Positions 7,871-15,710 of a stretch of 37,784 nt of DNA are shown piece after piece. The notes beneath the pieces are model-generated. The model made no database searches. It was not told the origin of the DNA and was given only the letters and a program-made list of their open reading frames with translations. Made by a program: the position numbers and the translations under genes. Numbering within the stretch: the stretch's first letter is position 1; every line of letters starts with the position of its first letter. Source of the stretch: Candidatus Methylomirabilota bacterium (lineage in GTDB: Bacteria; Methylomirabilota; Methylomirabilia; Rokubacteriales; CSP1-6); assembly GCA_036001065.1 (NCBI GenBank), contig DASYUQ010000146.1:1-37784 (forward strand), in the 5' to 3' direction.

Positions 7871-7962
7871 GCGCCGGCTTTGCCGGCGCAAGCTGTGCTG
7901 GGGGAGGCCTCGGAGGGGGCCGTCGCGCCCGGGGGGCGCGCCTGTGAAGTCGCCCCCTCCGA
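7871..7962. repeat. Intergenic palindromic repeat, copy A (between ccmB and ccmC)
   Basis: GCGCCGGC-TTT-GCCGGCGC (7871-7889) is a perfect 8-bp-arm hairpin. It is followed by a second, wider inverted pair, TCGGAGGGGGC (7910-7920) and GCCCCCTCCGA (7952-7962). The same two-part design recurs at 11719-11788 in reverse orientation and at 33203-33299. The copy ends 3 bp before the ccmC ATG, which therefore has no clear Shine-Dalgarno sequence. Confidence 0.8.
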
Positions 7963-7965
7963 CCC

Positions 7966-8619
7966 ATGAGCCTGCAGCGCGGGCTGGGATGGTTGGCGGT
8001 CGCCGGCCTGGCGGCCGGGATCGTGATGGCGCTGGGCGTGGCGCCCCGCGAGGCGACCCAGGGCAACGTCCAGCGCATCATGTACGTGCACGTGCCCGCC
8101 ATCCTCGTCGCCTATCTGGCGTTCGCGGTCGTGCTGGTCGCCTCCGTGATCTATCTCTGGCGGCGCGTCGACGGGGCGGACCGCCTCGCCCACGCCTCGG
8201 CGGAGGTCGGCGTGGTCTTCACCGGCATCAACATCGCGACCGGGTCGATCTGGGGCAAGCCGACGTGGGGGACGTGGTGGACGTGGGACGCGCGACTCAC
8301 CAGCGTCTGCATCATGTTCGTCATCTACCTGGGTTACCTGCTGCTGCGGGCGATGATCGAGGATCGCGAGCGGGCGGCCCGATTCGCCGCGGTCCTCGGC
8401 ATCGTGGCCGCCCTGGACATCCCGCTCGTCCATTTTTCGGTGTCCTGGTGGCGGACGCTGCACCAGCCGTCCACGCTCCTGCGGCCCGGCCGCGCGCCGA
8501 TGGACCCGACCTTCGTCGTGGCCCTGACGATCAACCTCGTCGCCTTCGCGCTGCTCTACGCCTACTTCCTGGCCAGACGCGCGCGCCTGCTCAAGCGCGA
8601 GCAGGAGGTCCTCGCCTGA
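7966..8619 (+). CDS. ccmC: CcmC, haem-handling membrane protein
   Basis: The protein has 217 residues with six helices. It contains the WWD tryptophan-rich motif (WGTWWTWDARLT, about residues 103-114) that binds haem on the periplasmic side, with flanking His residues (VHVP early, LVHFSVSWW later). CcmC loads haem onto CcmE. No obvious ribosome site precedes the ATG because the palindromic repeat ends 3 bp upstream; translation may depend on the upstream transcript structure. The stop overlaps the ccmD start (TGATG). Confidence 0.93.
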   Translation: MSLQRGLGWLAVAGLAAGIVMALGVAPREATQGNVQRIMYVHVPAILVAYLAFAVVLVASVIYLWRRVDGADRLAHASAEVGVVFTGINIATGSIWGKPTWGTWWTWDARLTSVCIMFVIYLGYLLLRAMIEDRERAARFAAVLGIVAALDIPLVHFSVSWWRTLHQPSTLLRPGRAPMDPTFVVALTINLVAFALLYAYFLARRARLLKREQEVLA

Positions 8620-8795
8620 TGCCCGACAACTGGTCCTTCGTCTTCGCGGCCTACGTCCTGGCGGCGCTCGTCCTCGGCGCCTACTGGCGGCGGCTCGGGC
8701 GGCGGGAGCGAGAGCTGGCGGCCCTCGAGCGCCGCAGCGCGCGCCCCGGCCACCGGGCCCCCGCGGCGAATCCCCACGCGGGGACCCCGCGATGA
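8619..8795 (+). CDS. ccmD: CcmD-like small membrane protein
   Basis: The protein has 58 residues. It opens with MPDNWSFVFAAYVLAALVLG, one helix, followed by a basic RRLGRRERELAALERR segment. CcmD proteins have exactly this form: a short N-terminus with an aromatic residue, one helix and a charged cytoplasmic tail. Its position between ccmC and ccmE is the standard one. CcmD helps release holo-CcmE from CcmC and CcmAB. The C-terminal tail is longer and rich in Pro and Ala. Confidence 0.8.
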   Translation: MPDNWSFVFAAYVLAALVLGAYWRRLGRRERELAALERRSARPGHRAPAANPHAGTPR

Positions 8796-8808
8796 CCGCC
8801 GCACGCCC

Positions 8809-9243
8809 ATGAAGGCCAAGTTCATCGCCGGCGGCGCCGTCATCGCGTTGGCGCTCAGCTACCTGATCTATGCCGGCGTGACCCAGTCGGCGGTCTACTT
8901 CGTCACACCCTCGGAGCTCCAGGCCGCGCCCGCAGCCGCCAAGGCCTACCGGCTGGGGGGACTGGTGGCGCCCGGCTCCGTCCGCTGGGAGCCGCGCACG
9001 CTGCAGCTGAGCTTCACGCTCACCGACGGCAAGGGCTCCGTGCCCGTCCGCCACAAGGGGACGCCGCCGGACCTCTTCGGCGAGGGCCGGGGCGCGGTCG
9101 TCGAGGGTCGCTGGGCGCCGGAGGGCTACTTCACGGCGACGCTCATCCTGGCCAAGCACTCCGAGGACTACAAGGCGCCCGCCGACCACAGCGAGGCGGG
9201 GTACAAGGAGCTCATCAAGTCGCTGCGGAGACCAGGCTCGTGA
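8809..9243 (+). CDS. ccmE: CcmE, periplasmic haem chaperone
   Basis: The 144-residue protein has an N-terminal anchor helix (about residues 5-24) and a beta-barrel domain. His117 and Tyr121 in AKHSEDY form the HxxxY motif, in which the His binds haem covalently and the Tyr is an axial ligand. The short C-terminal tail is typical. The stop overlaps the GTG start of ccmF by 4 bp (GTGA). Confidence 0.93.
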   Translation: MKAKFIAGGAVIALALSYLIYAGVTQSAVYFVTPSELQAAPAAAKAYRLGGLVAPGSVRWEPRTLQLSFTLTDGKGSVPVRHKGTPPDLFGEGRGAVVEGRWAPEGYFTATLILAKHSEDYKAPADHSEAGYKELIKSLRRPGS

Positions 9244-11186
9244 CGCCGGAGGTCGGCCAGGGCGCCCTCGTCGTGGCGCTGGCGCTGGCCGTGTACGGCG
9301 CCGCCGGGGCGGCCGTGGGCGCCCGCCGCGGGCGAACCGCGCTGGTCGAATCGGCCCAGCATGCAGCGCTGGGCGTCTTCGGGCTGATCACCTTCGCCTT
9401 CGCGCTGCTCGTCTACGCGTTCCTGGCCTTCGACTTCTCGGTGCGCTACGTGGCACAGAATACCAACCTGGGCACACCCTTCTACTACCGGATCACCGCC
9501 GTCTGGGGCGCCCTGGAGGGCTCGATCGTCCTGTGGGGCTGGATGCTGGCGCTCTTCACGCTGATCGTGATCCTCCGCCACCGCGAGCGAGCGCGCGAGC
9601 TGTACCCCTGGGTGCTGACGGTGATGCTGGGCGTGATGGCCTTCTTCCTGAGCGTGATGACCATAGCAGCGCCGCCCTTCGAGCGCCTGACGCCGGTGCC
9701 GGCCGACGGGCGTGGGCTGAACCCGCTGCTGGAGGACACGGGGATGATCACTCATCCCATCGCCCTCTACCTGGGCTTCACGGGGTTCACCGTGCCCTTC
9801 GCCTTCGCCGTGGCGGCGCTCGTCACCGGCCGTGTCGGCGACGCCTGGATCGCGCTCACCCGTCGCTGGACCATCACGGCCTGGTATTTCCTGTCGCTCG
9901 GCCTGCTGATCGGGGGCTGGTGGAGCTACCACGTGCTCGGCTGGGGAGGCTACTGGGCGTGGGACCCGGTGGAGAACGCCGCGTTCATGCCCTGGCTCAC
10001 CGCGACCGCGTTCCTGCACTCGGTGATGATCCAGGAGCGCCGCCGGATGCTCAAGCTGTGGAACCTGGCGCTCGTGATCCTTACCTTCAGCCTGACCCTC
10101 TTCGGCACCTTCCTCACGCGCTCGGGCGTCATCGCCTCCGTCCACGCCTTCACCCAGGGCGCCATCGGGGCCTTCTTCCTCGCGTTCCTCGGCCTGGTGG
10201 TGCTGGTGGCGCTGGGGCTCCTGGCCTGGCGGTGGGAGACGCTGCGCTCCGAGGGCGAGCTCGACTCCGTCGTCTCCCGGGAGTCCGCCTTCCTGCTCAA
10301 CAACGTCTTCCTCGTCGCCGCCGCCTTTACCGTCTTCTTCGGCACCGTGTTCCCGCTGCTCTCGGAGGCGCTGCGGGGGGTGAAGGTGAGCGTGGGCGCG
10401 CCCTTCTTCAACCAGGTGAACGTCCCCCTCTTCCTCTCGCTCATCTTCCTGATGGGGGTCGGCCCGCTCATCGCCTGGCGGCGCGCCTCGCTGGAGAACC
10501 TCCGGCGCAACTTCCTCGGCCCGATCGCCCTCGGCGGGGCGGGCGCCGCCTTCTTCGCTCTCCTCGGCGTCCGCTCGGCGCTGGCGGTGCTCACGCTGGC
10601 GCTGACGCTCTTCGTCGGCGCCACCATCGCGCTCGACTTCTTCCGCGCCACCCGGGCCCGCCTGCGCACGGGCGAGCGCCTGCTGCCCGCGATGGGGGGG
10701 CTGCTGGCCCGCCACAACCGTCGCTACGGCGGCTTCGTGGTCCACCTCGGCATCCTGGTCATCGCGGTGGGCGTCACCGGCTCGCAGGCCTGGTCGGTGC
10801 ACACCGAGACGACGCTGCAACGGGGCGAGGCGGCTGAGCTGGCCGGCTACCGCGTCCGCTTCGACGGGCTCGCCGCCGCCGAGGAGTCCAACCACTTCAA
10901 GGTCGTGGGCACCTTCACGATCACCAACGGCCGGTTGGGCCCCGCGGTCATGCAGCCCTCGAAGAAGTTCTATCCCCAGGAGACCTCGCCGATCGCGGGC
11001 GTGGACTACTGGATCGGGCTGAAGGAAGACCTCTACCTCGTCCTGGGAGACTTCACCCGGGACGGGGGCCAGGCCACCGTGAAGGTGCAGGTCAACCGCC
11101 TGGTCACATGGATCTGGATCGGGGGCGTCGTGCTGACGCTGGGGGCGCTGCTGGCGATCCTGCCCGAGCGCCGGAAGACGACGTGA
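9240..11186 (+). CDS. ccmF: CcmF, haem lyase core subunit
   Basis: This 648-residue polytopic protein matches the usual CcmF length of about 640-660. The WWD motif is present as GWGGYWAWDPVENAAFMPWL. Other family markers include ALEGSIVLWGW, the conserved FGTFLTRSG, and a large C-terminal periplasmic region (about residues 520-620) before the last helix. CcmF transfers haem from CcmE to apocytochrome CxxCH sites together with CcmH. The GTG start at 9240 overlaps the ccmE stop, and the stop overlaps the ccmG ATG (TGATG). Confidence 0.94.
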   Translation: MTPEVGQGALVVALALAVYGAAGAAVGARRGRTALVESAQHAALGVFGLITFAFALLVYAFLAFDFSVRYVAQNTNLGTPFYYRITAVWGALEGSIVLWGWMLALFTLIVILRHRERARELYPWVLTVMLGVMAFFLSVMTIAAPPFERLTPVPADGRGLNPLLEDTGMITHPIALYLGFTGFTVPFAFAVAALVTGRVGDAWIALTRRWTITAWYFLSLGLLIGGWWSYHVLGWGGYWAWDPVENAAFMPWLTATAFLHSVMIQERRRMLKLWNLALVILTFSLTLFGTFLTRSGVIASVHAFTQGAIGAFFLAFLGLVVLVALGLLAWRWETLRSEGELDSVVSRESAFLLNNVFLVAAAFTVFFGTVFPLLSEALRGVKVSVGAPFFNQVNVPLFLSLIFLMGVGPLIAWRRASLENLRRNFLGPIALGGAGAAFFALLGVRSALAVLTLALTLFVGATIALDFFRATRARLRTGERLLPAMGGLLARHNRRYGGFVVHLGILVIAVGVTGSQAWSVHTETTLQRGEAAELAGYRVRFDGLAAAEESNHFKVVGTFTITNGRLGPAVMQPSKKFYPQETSPIAGVDYWIGLKEDLYLVLGDFTRDGGQATVKVQVNRLVTWIWIGGVVLTLGALLAILPERRKTT

Positions 11187-11713
11187 TGGGCTGGCTGCGC
11201 TGGCTCATCCCGCTGTCCGCCGTTCCCATCCTCGTCCTCCTCGCCTACGGGTTCCGGCTCAACCCGCGCGAGGTGCCCTCGCCCCTGGTCGGCCGTCCCG
11301 CCGCGCCGTTCACGCTCCGGGACTTCAGCGGGGAGCCGTTCTCGCTGGGGGCCCAGCGGGGCAAGGTCGTGGTCGTCAACTTCTGGGCGTCGTGGTGCTA
11401 TCCGGCGTGCTACGAGGAGGCGCCCGTCCTGGAGCGCGGCTGGCGCGCCTGGCGCGATCGCGGCGTCGTCGTGGTCGGCGTGGACATCCAGGACACCGCC
11501 GAGAAAGCCCAGAAGTTCATCGCCGACTTCGGCCTCACCTTCCCGAATGCGCCGGATGTGGCCGGCAAGGTGTCGATCGAATACGGCGTCTACGGCGTGC
11601 CGGAGACCTTCTTCATCGACCGGCGGGGCCGCATCCGGGCCAAGCACGTGGGCGCCGTCACCGAGGACGTCTTCCGCACCTGGGTCGAGCAGCTCCTCGC
11701 CGAGCCCGCCTAG
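11186..11713 (+). CDS. ccmG: CcmG/DsbE-type thioredoxin-like protein with a CxxxC site
   Basis: The 175-residue protein has an N-terminal membrane anchor (about residues 6-23) and a thioredoxin fold with NFWASWC, a GVDIQD strand, and the cis-proline site GVPETFFID (about residues 138-146). CcmG reduces apocytochrome cysteines before haem attachment. Residues 71-75 read C-Y-P-A-C, so the two cysteines are separated by three residues where CcmG and ResA usually have CxxC. The codons are unambiguous in the sequence given. It directly overlaps ccmF. A gap of 404 bp with a repeat and a MITE-like element follows before ccmH. Confidence 0.9.
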   Translation: MGWLRWLIPLSAVPILVLLAYGFRLNPREVPSPLVGRPAAPFTLRDFSGEPFSLGAQRGKVVVVNFWASWCYPACYEEAPVLERGWRAWRDRGVVVVGVDIQDTAEKAQKFIADFGLTFPNAPDVAGKVSIEYGVYGVPETFFIDRRGRIRAKHVGAVTEDVFRTWVEQLLAEPA

Positions 11714-11718
11714 CAGAC

Positions 11719-11788
11719 TCGGAGGGGGGCTTCGCCCCCCTTCCGAAACCTCCCCCCAAGGAGTAGGTTGCGCCGGCAAAGCCGGCGC
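11719..11788. repeat. Intergenic palindromic repeat, copy B (after ccmG)
   Basis: TCGGAGGGGGGC-TTC-GCCCCCCTTCCGA (11719-11746) is a hairpin. It is followed by GCGCCGGC-AAA-GCCGGCGC (11770-11788), the reverse complement of the copy A hairpin. The order of parts is inverted relative to copies A and C. Downstream of ccmG it might also act as a transcript 3' end, but there is no T run. Confidence 0.8.
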
Positions 11789-11794
11789 CCGACG

Positions 11795-11884
11795 CTAGTG
11801 CCGTTCCAACTTGTTGATACTAAATCTGTCCACGAACGACGTACACGGTGCCTTCCTAGGCGCGAATAGTTGGAACGGCACTAG
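11795..11884. mobile_element. 90-bp MITE-like element with perfect 17-bp terminal inverted repeats
   Basis: The left end CTAGTGCCGTTCCAACT (11795-11811) and right end AGTTGGAACGGCACTAG (11868-11884) are exact reverse complements. The 56 bp between them are visibly less GC-rich (about half GC by hand count) than the roughly 70% surroundings, and no coding frame fits. The TA inside each outer CTAG could be a TA target duplication, as made by IS630/Tc1-mariner-type transposases, with GTGCCGTTCCAACT as the true terminal repeat; that assignment is inference. It sits between ccmG and ccmH, next to repeat copy B. No transposase is encoded in the window, so it would be non-autonomous. Confidence 0.75.
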
Positions 11885-12081
11885 GCGCGCTGCCGCTGGA
11901 GCGCCAGACCGCCGGTCACCCGGTGGCCCAGGAAGAACGTCTCCACGTCGCCGTAGAGCGCGCCGCCCCGGCGGTCGAGCACGTGGGTGACCGCCGAGCC
12001 CGCGCCGTCGCCCTTGTCCACCCGGCCCAGGTCTCCGCCAGCATGGCGGCGCTGCCCGTCATCGCCGCCCGTCATCGCCAC
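11881..12081 (-). pseudogene. Possible remnant reading frame beside the MITE-like element
   Basis: A minus-strand frame of 66 codons (ending ALYGDVETFFLGHRVTGGLALQRQRA) stops in the TAG contributed by the edge of the MITE-like element. The composition looks protein-like but I do not recognise the family, and the frame does not continue on the other side of the element. It may be the start of a gene cut by the insertion, or chance. Apart from this, 11885-12105 shows nothing I can name. Confidence 0.2.
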
Positions 12082-12105
12082 GGTGCGGCGGGGGGCCGGC
12101 CGGTG

Positions 12106-12111
12106 TAGGCT
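12106..12111 (+). promoter_or_regulatory. Possible leaderless -10 box for ccmH
   Basis: TAGGCT lies 6 bp before the ATG at 12118, placing a transcription start at or next to the start codon, and no good Shine-Dalgarno sequence is present. The same arrangement occurs before ligA and the GNAT gene. The 404-bp gap and MITE-like element upstream make a separate ccmHI promoter reasonable. Confidence 0.3.
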
Positions 12112-12117
12112 AGGGCG

Positions 12118-12609
12118 ATGTTCGGGAGACCCCGTCCGCTCCTCCTGTGCGCGCTGATCACGCTCGCGGTGCTCGGTATAGCGCTCGAGCCGGCCGCCGT
12201 CGTCGCCGAGCCGGTGGCCACGGCCATCGACGAGCAGAAGGTCTACGAGGTCGCCTCGCAGCTCCGCTGCGTGGTCTGCCAGACCCTCTCGGTCGCCGAC
12301 TCGCCGTCTGAAATGGCCAACCAGATGCGCAGCGTAATCCGCGAGCGGCTGGCCACCGGCGAGCCGCCCGCGCAGGTGATCCAGTACTTCGTGGACAAGT
12401 ACGGCGATTGGATCCTCCTCGAGCCGCGGCGCCAGGGTTTCACGCTCCTCGTCTGGCTCCTGCCGCCTCTCGCCGTCGTGGTGGGGTTGGCGGTCGTCGC
12501 CCTGCTCGTCACGCGGTGGACCCGGCGCCGCTCGCGGGCGCCGGCGCCCCCCGGGGTCGACCCCGGCATGAGCGAGCGGATCAGGCGCGAGATGGAGAGC
12601 GAGGGGTGA
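12118..12609 (+). CDS. ccmH: CcmH, apocytochrome thiol-handling subunit of the haem lyase
   Basis: The 163-residue protein has a signal peptide (about residues 1-30), a three-helix domain with LRCVVCQ (Cys51 and Cys54), the FVDKYGDWILLEPR segment typical of the CcmH/CycL/Ccl2 family, and one C-terminal membrane helix (about 108-132). It exchanges thiols with CcmG and presents apocytochrome to CcmF. The stop overlaps the GTG of ccmI. Confidence 0.93.
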   Translation: MFGRPRPLLLCALITLAVLGIALEPAAVVAEPVATAIDEQKVYEVASQLRCVVCQTLSVADSPSEMANQMRSVIRERLATGEPPAQVIQYFVDKYGDWILLEPRRQGFTLLVWLLPPLAVVVGLAVVALLVTRWTRRRSRAPAPPGVDPGMSERIRREMESEG

Positions 12610-13523
12610 CGAGCATCACGGGCGTGACCATCGTCGCCTTGCTGATCGGCCTGCCCGTCGCCGCCTTCACGCTCTGGCCACTGCTCAGGTGGAACGCGGG
12701 GCCGACCACGTTCCTGCCGGTGCCGCCCGATGCGCGCGAGCAGCTCGTCGAGCGGAAGCGCCAGCTCCTCCGGACGCTTCGCGAGCTCACGTTCGAGCAC
12801 GAGGCGGGACACGTCTCCGACGACGACTACGCGGACTTGCGCGCGCGGTACGAGGCCGAGGCCGCTCAGGTCCTGACCGAGCTCGACCGTCTCGGCGGTG
12901 CGCGTCCGCAACCGGGGCCGGCGCCGGACCGCGCCGAGGCGCCCGCGCGCGCCGGCTGGCGTCACCCGCTGGCGCTGGCAGCCTGCGCGACGGCGCTGGT
13001 GGCGTTCGGCATTCTCCTCGGCGCCGGCATCATGCGCCACACCGGCCCCGATCCCGCCGCGGGAATCGCCATGCCGGGTTCGCGCCCCCTGGCCGGGGTG
13101 CTGGAGGCGCCCGCGGTAACCCCGGGGGAATCCGCGCCGCGGGCCATCAGTCCGGAGATGCTGCGCGGCATGTTGCAGGCGGCGCGGTCCAGCCTCTTCG
13201 CAGGACGCTACGGCGAGGCGATCGCCGCCTACCAGGCGGTGCTCAAGCGCGACCCGAAAAATGTCGACGCGATCACGCACCTGGGGCTCGTCGTCGCCAT
13301 CGGCGGGCACGCGGACACGGCGCTCGAGACGTTCGAGCGCGCGCTGGCGATCGACCCCGCGTACCCGCCGGCGCTCCTCTATCGCGGCCAGGTGCTCTAC
13401 GAGGCCAAGCGGGACGCCGACGGCGCCATCCGCTCGTGGGAGAAGTTCCTGAAGGTCGCCCCCGCCGGCGAAGACCACGAGCGCGTCAAGCGGCTCATCG
13501 CCGAGGCGCGCGCGCAAAAGTAA
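12606..13523 (+). CDS. ccmI: CcmI-like TPR protein for cytochrome c maturation
   Basis: This 305-residue protein starts at a GTG overlapping the ccmH stop (GTGA). One N-terminal helix (about residues 6-24) is followed by a coiled segment with KRQLLRTLRELTFEHEAGHVSDDDYADL, the signature of the CcmI cytoplasmic loop. A second helix follows (about 122-142), then TPR repeats (about residues 180-300: YGEAIAAYQAVLKRDP, DTALETFERALAIDP, DGAIRSWEKFLKVAP). CcmI binds the C-termini of apocytochromes and delivers them to CcmFH. It completes the set ccmABCDEFGHI. Confidence 0.88.
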   Translation: MTSITGVTIVALLIGLPVAAFTLWPLLRWNAGPTTFLPVPPDAREQLVERKRQLLRTLRELTFEHEAGHVSDDDYADLRARYEAEAAQVLTELDRLGGARPQPGPAPDRAEAPARAGWRHPLALAACATALVAFGILLGAGIMRHTGPDPAAGIAMPGSRPLAGVLEAPAVTPGESAPRAISPEMLRGMLQAARSSLFAGRYGEAIAAYQAVLKRDPKNVDAITHLGLVVAIGGHADTALETFERALAIDPAYPPALLYRGQVLYEAKRDADGAIRSWEKFLKVAPAGEDHERVKRLIAEARAQK

Positions 13524-13533
13524 GTCGCGCCGC

Positions 13534-13866
13534 TCAGGGCCGCGCGAAGGACCGCTCGAGCGACAGCGGGACCTCGATGATCCTCCGTCCCTGGTAGGCG
13601 ATCACCGGCCAGGACCACTTGAGCCGGACTGCCAGGGCGCGCGCGGTCTCGCCTACCGCGACGTTGCGGTCGTCGATCCGCACGCCCGCCTCCTGAGCGC
13701 CCTTGATGATCGCCGCCCGGACCGGCCCCGCGCCGTTTCCGGCGTGGTCCGCCAGGGCCTTGTCCACGACGCCGGACAGCTCCAGGTAGGACCAGGCCGC
13801 CCGCGCCCCGACGTAGGAGGCGTTGAAGAGACCGAGGACCAGCGCGGCCAGCACGAGGATCTTCAC
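13534..13866 (-). CDS. Small membrane-anchored protein coupled to the DtxR-type regulator
   Basis: The 110-residue protein starts at a GTG that overlaps the stop of the regulator gene (GTGA), so it is the second gene of that unit. It has one N-terminal helix (about residues 3-20) and a soluble domain with ELSGVVDKALADHAGN and a final strand region (RIIEVPLSLERSF). The single helix followed by a small alpha/beta domain is reminiscent of DUF4845-type proteins, but I am not sure. Its coupling to a metal regulator may be incidental. It is convergent with ccmI, with a 10-bp gap. Confidence 0.65.
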   Translation of the reverse strand: MKILVLAALVLGLFNASYVGARAAWSYLELSGVVDKALADHAGNGAGPVRAAIIKGAQEAGVRIDDRNVAVGETARALAVRLKWSWPVIAYQGRRIIEVPLSLERSFARP

Positions 13867-14591
13867 CCGCCGCCCCTCCGCGAGGACTCGTTCGGCGCGT
13901 AGACCCAGATCTTCGCCGCCGCGGGCAGCCCGAGCGCGACCGTCTCTCCGTCGCAGGCGGCGGTGACCGTTCCCGCCCAGGGCGCGACCTCGACGATCTT
14001 CAGCCGCCGGCCGGGCCGGATGTCGTTCCGCCAGAGATATTCGAGCAGCCTCTTGTCGGCCTCGGCCTCCTCCGTGATGCGCTCGACCACGACGGTGGCG
14101 CCCTCCTTGGCCTGGGCGAGCGGGAAGGGCTCGACCCGTCGCGGCTTGGCCAGGCCGGGAATGGGGTTGCCGTGGGGGCAGGTGCTCGGCATGCCCAGCA
14201 GCTCGGCCAGCCGCTCCTCGACCCGGGGCGAGACGGCGTGTTCGAGCCGGTGCGCCTCTTCGTGCGCGTCCGTCCAGTTGAGGCCGAGGGTGTCCGTCAG
14301 CCAGCGCTCGAGCAGCCGGTGACGCCGCGCCATGACCTCGGCGATCTCGCGCCCCTTGGAGGTCAGCGTCAGCCTCTTGCCCCGGCCGACCCTCACGTAG
14401 TGCCCCCGCGACAGGCGCTGGATCGACTCGGTGACGGCGGGCGCGGAGACCCCCATGTGCTTGGCCAGGCGCGCGCCGATCACGGGCTTGCCGCTCGTGG
14501 CCAGGTCGTAGATCGCGGCCAGGTAGTCCTGGACGGAGGCCGTGGTCGCCGTGGCGGCCGCGGCAACGTTTAGGCTTGACCTTTTCTTCAT
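13863..14591 (-). CDS. DtxR/MntR-family metal-dependent transcription regulator
   Basis: The 242-residue protein has an N-terminal winged helix-turn-helix (about residues 20-75: VQDYLAAIYDLA, MGVSAPAVTESIQRL), a dimer and metal-binding domain (about 80-150) with His-rich EEAHRLEHAVS and CPHGNPIPG, and a C-terminal FeoA/SH3-like domain (about 160-235). Known family members bind Fe2+ or Mn2+ and repress uptake genes. The ATG at 14591 lies 1 bp from a palindromic box and the regulator is divergent from a ferric iron ABC transporter, so an iron-responsive, self-regulated repressor is likely. Whether it senses iron or manganese cannot be read from the sequence. Confidence 0.9.
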   Translation of the reverse strand: MKKRSSLNVAAAATATTASVQDYLAAIYDLATSGKPVIGARLAKHMGVSAPAVTESIQRLSRGHYVRVGRGKRLTLTSKGREIAEVMARRHRLLERWLTDTLGLNWTDAHEEAHRLEHAVSPRVEERLAELLGMPSTCPHGNPIPGLAKPRRVEPFPLAQAKEGATVVVERITEEAEADKRLLEYLWRNDIRPGRRLKIVEVAPWAGTVTAACDGETVALGLPAAAKIWVYAPNESSRRGGG

Positions 14592-14592
14592 G

Positions 14593-14606
14593 TTAGGAGT
14601 ACCTAA
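14593..14606. promoter_or_regulatory. Putative DtxR-type operator
   Basis: TTAGG-AGTA-CCTAA is a palindrome with perfect 5-bp arms. IdeR/DtxR boxes also centre on TTAGG...CCTAA half sites. It overlaps a -10-like TATTAG (minus strand, 14603-14608) directly before the regulator start codon, which fits autorepression. A TATAGC on the + strand at 14634-14639 could serve the divergent transporter. Confidence 0.6.
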
Positions 14607-14699
14607 TACTTTGCGTTCGGCGACCGGGTCGAGTATAGCGTGACGCCTCGGCGCCGCGCAATGCCGCCTCCGGCGGCGGCCGCGCGAAAGGACGAACCG

Positions 14700-15704
14700 A
14701 TGCGACGTATCCGGGCCGTGGTCTTGACTCTCACGGGGCTCTGGCTGACGCCCGCGCTTCCCGGCGGCGCCGAGCCGGCGGAGGTGGTGGTGTACTCGGC
14801 GCGCCACTACGGCCAGGAGACCGCCTTCGCCGCCTTCACCAAGAAGACCGGGGTCCAGGTGAAGATCTTCAACGGCAACACCGGTGAGCTGTTCGAGCGG
14901 CTCAAGGCCGAGGGCGACCGGACGCCGGCGGACGTGCTGCTCACCGTCGACGCCGGCAACCTCTGGAACGCCGCGCGCGCGGGCCTGCTCTCGCGGGTCG
15001 ACTCGCCGGAGCTCCAGGCGAACGTCCCCGCCCACCTGCGGGACCCCGAGGGACGCTGGTTCGGCCTCACCGTGCGGGCCCGCTCGATCGTCTACAACAC
15101 CAGGAAGGTCAGGCCGGCGGAGCTCTCGACCTATGAGGCGCTCGGTGACCCCAGGTGGAAGGGCCGCCTGTGTCTGCGGACGTCCAGCTACATCTACAAC
15201 CAGTCGCTGCTGGCCACGATGATCAAGCGCCACGGCGAGGCGAAGACCGAGGAGACCGTCCGCGGGTGGGTCGCCAACCAGCCCGCCCTGATCAACGGCG
15301 ACACCCAAATCCTGGAATCCATCGCCGCCGGACAGTGCGACGTGGGCCTGGTCAATCACTATTACCTGGCGCGCCTGCTGGCCAAGGATCCGGCCTTCCC
15401 CGTGGCGATCTTCTGGGCCAACCAGCAGACGACGGGCACCCACGTCAACGTCTCCGGCGCCGGAGTGACGGCCCACGCCAGGCATCGCGCCCCGGCGATC
15501 AAATTTCTGGAATTCCTATCGAGTGCCGAGGCGCAGCAGATGTTCGCCGACCTCGCCTACGAGTACCCCGCCAACCCCCAGGCCGCGGTGAGTCCCCTGG
15601 TCGCCCGGTGGGGCCGGTTCAAGCAGGACGACGTGAACGTGGCCTCGGCGGGCGAGTTCCAGGCCGCCGCCATCAAGCTCGCGGACCGCGCCGGCTATAG
15701 GTAA
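14700..15704 (+). CDS. fbpA: Ferric iron ABC transporter, periplasmic binding protein (FbpA-like)
   Basis: This 334-residue protein has a signal peptide (about residues 1-24) followed by EVVVYSARHYGQE, the typical start of class I iron-binding proteins. Tyr221 and Tyr222 in NHYYLARL correspond to the paired tyrosines that coordinate Fe3+ in FbpA. The family-typical QILESIAAGQCDVGLVN precedes them. The ATG at 14700 gives a well-formed signal peptide; an upstream in-frame GTG at 14640 would add 20 residues and bury it. The permease gene follows after 6 bp. Regulation by the divergent DtxR-type protein is inferred from the shared intergenic region. Confidence 0.92.
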   Translation: MRRIRAVVLTLTGLWLTPALPGGAEPAEVVVYSARHYGQETAFAAFTKKTGVQVKIFNGNTGELFERLKAEGDRTPADVLLTVDAGNLWNAARAGLLSRVDSPELQANVPAHLRDPEGRWFGLTVRARSIVYNTRKVRPAELSTYEALGDPRWKGRLCLRTSSYIYNQSLLATMIKRHGEAKTEETVRGWVANQPALINGDTQILESIAAGQCDVGLVNHYYLARLLAKDPAFPVAIFWANQQTTGTHVNVSGAGVTAHARHRAPAIKFLEFLSSAEAQQMFADLAYEYPANPQAAVSPLVARWGRFKQDDVNVASAGEFQAAAIKLADRAGYR

Positions 15705-15710
15705 CCGCTC

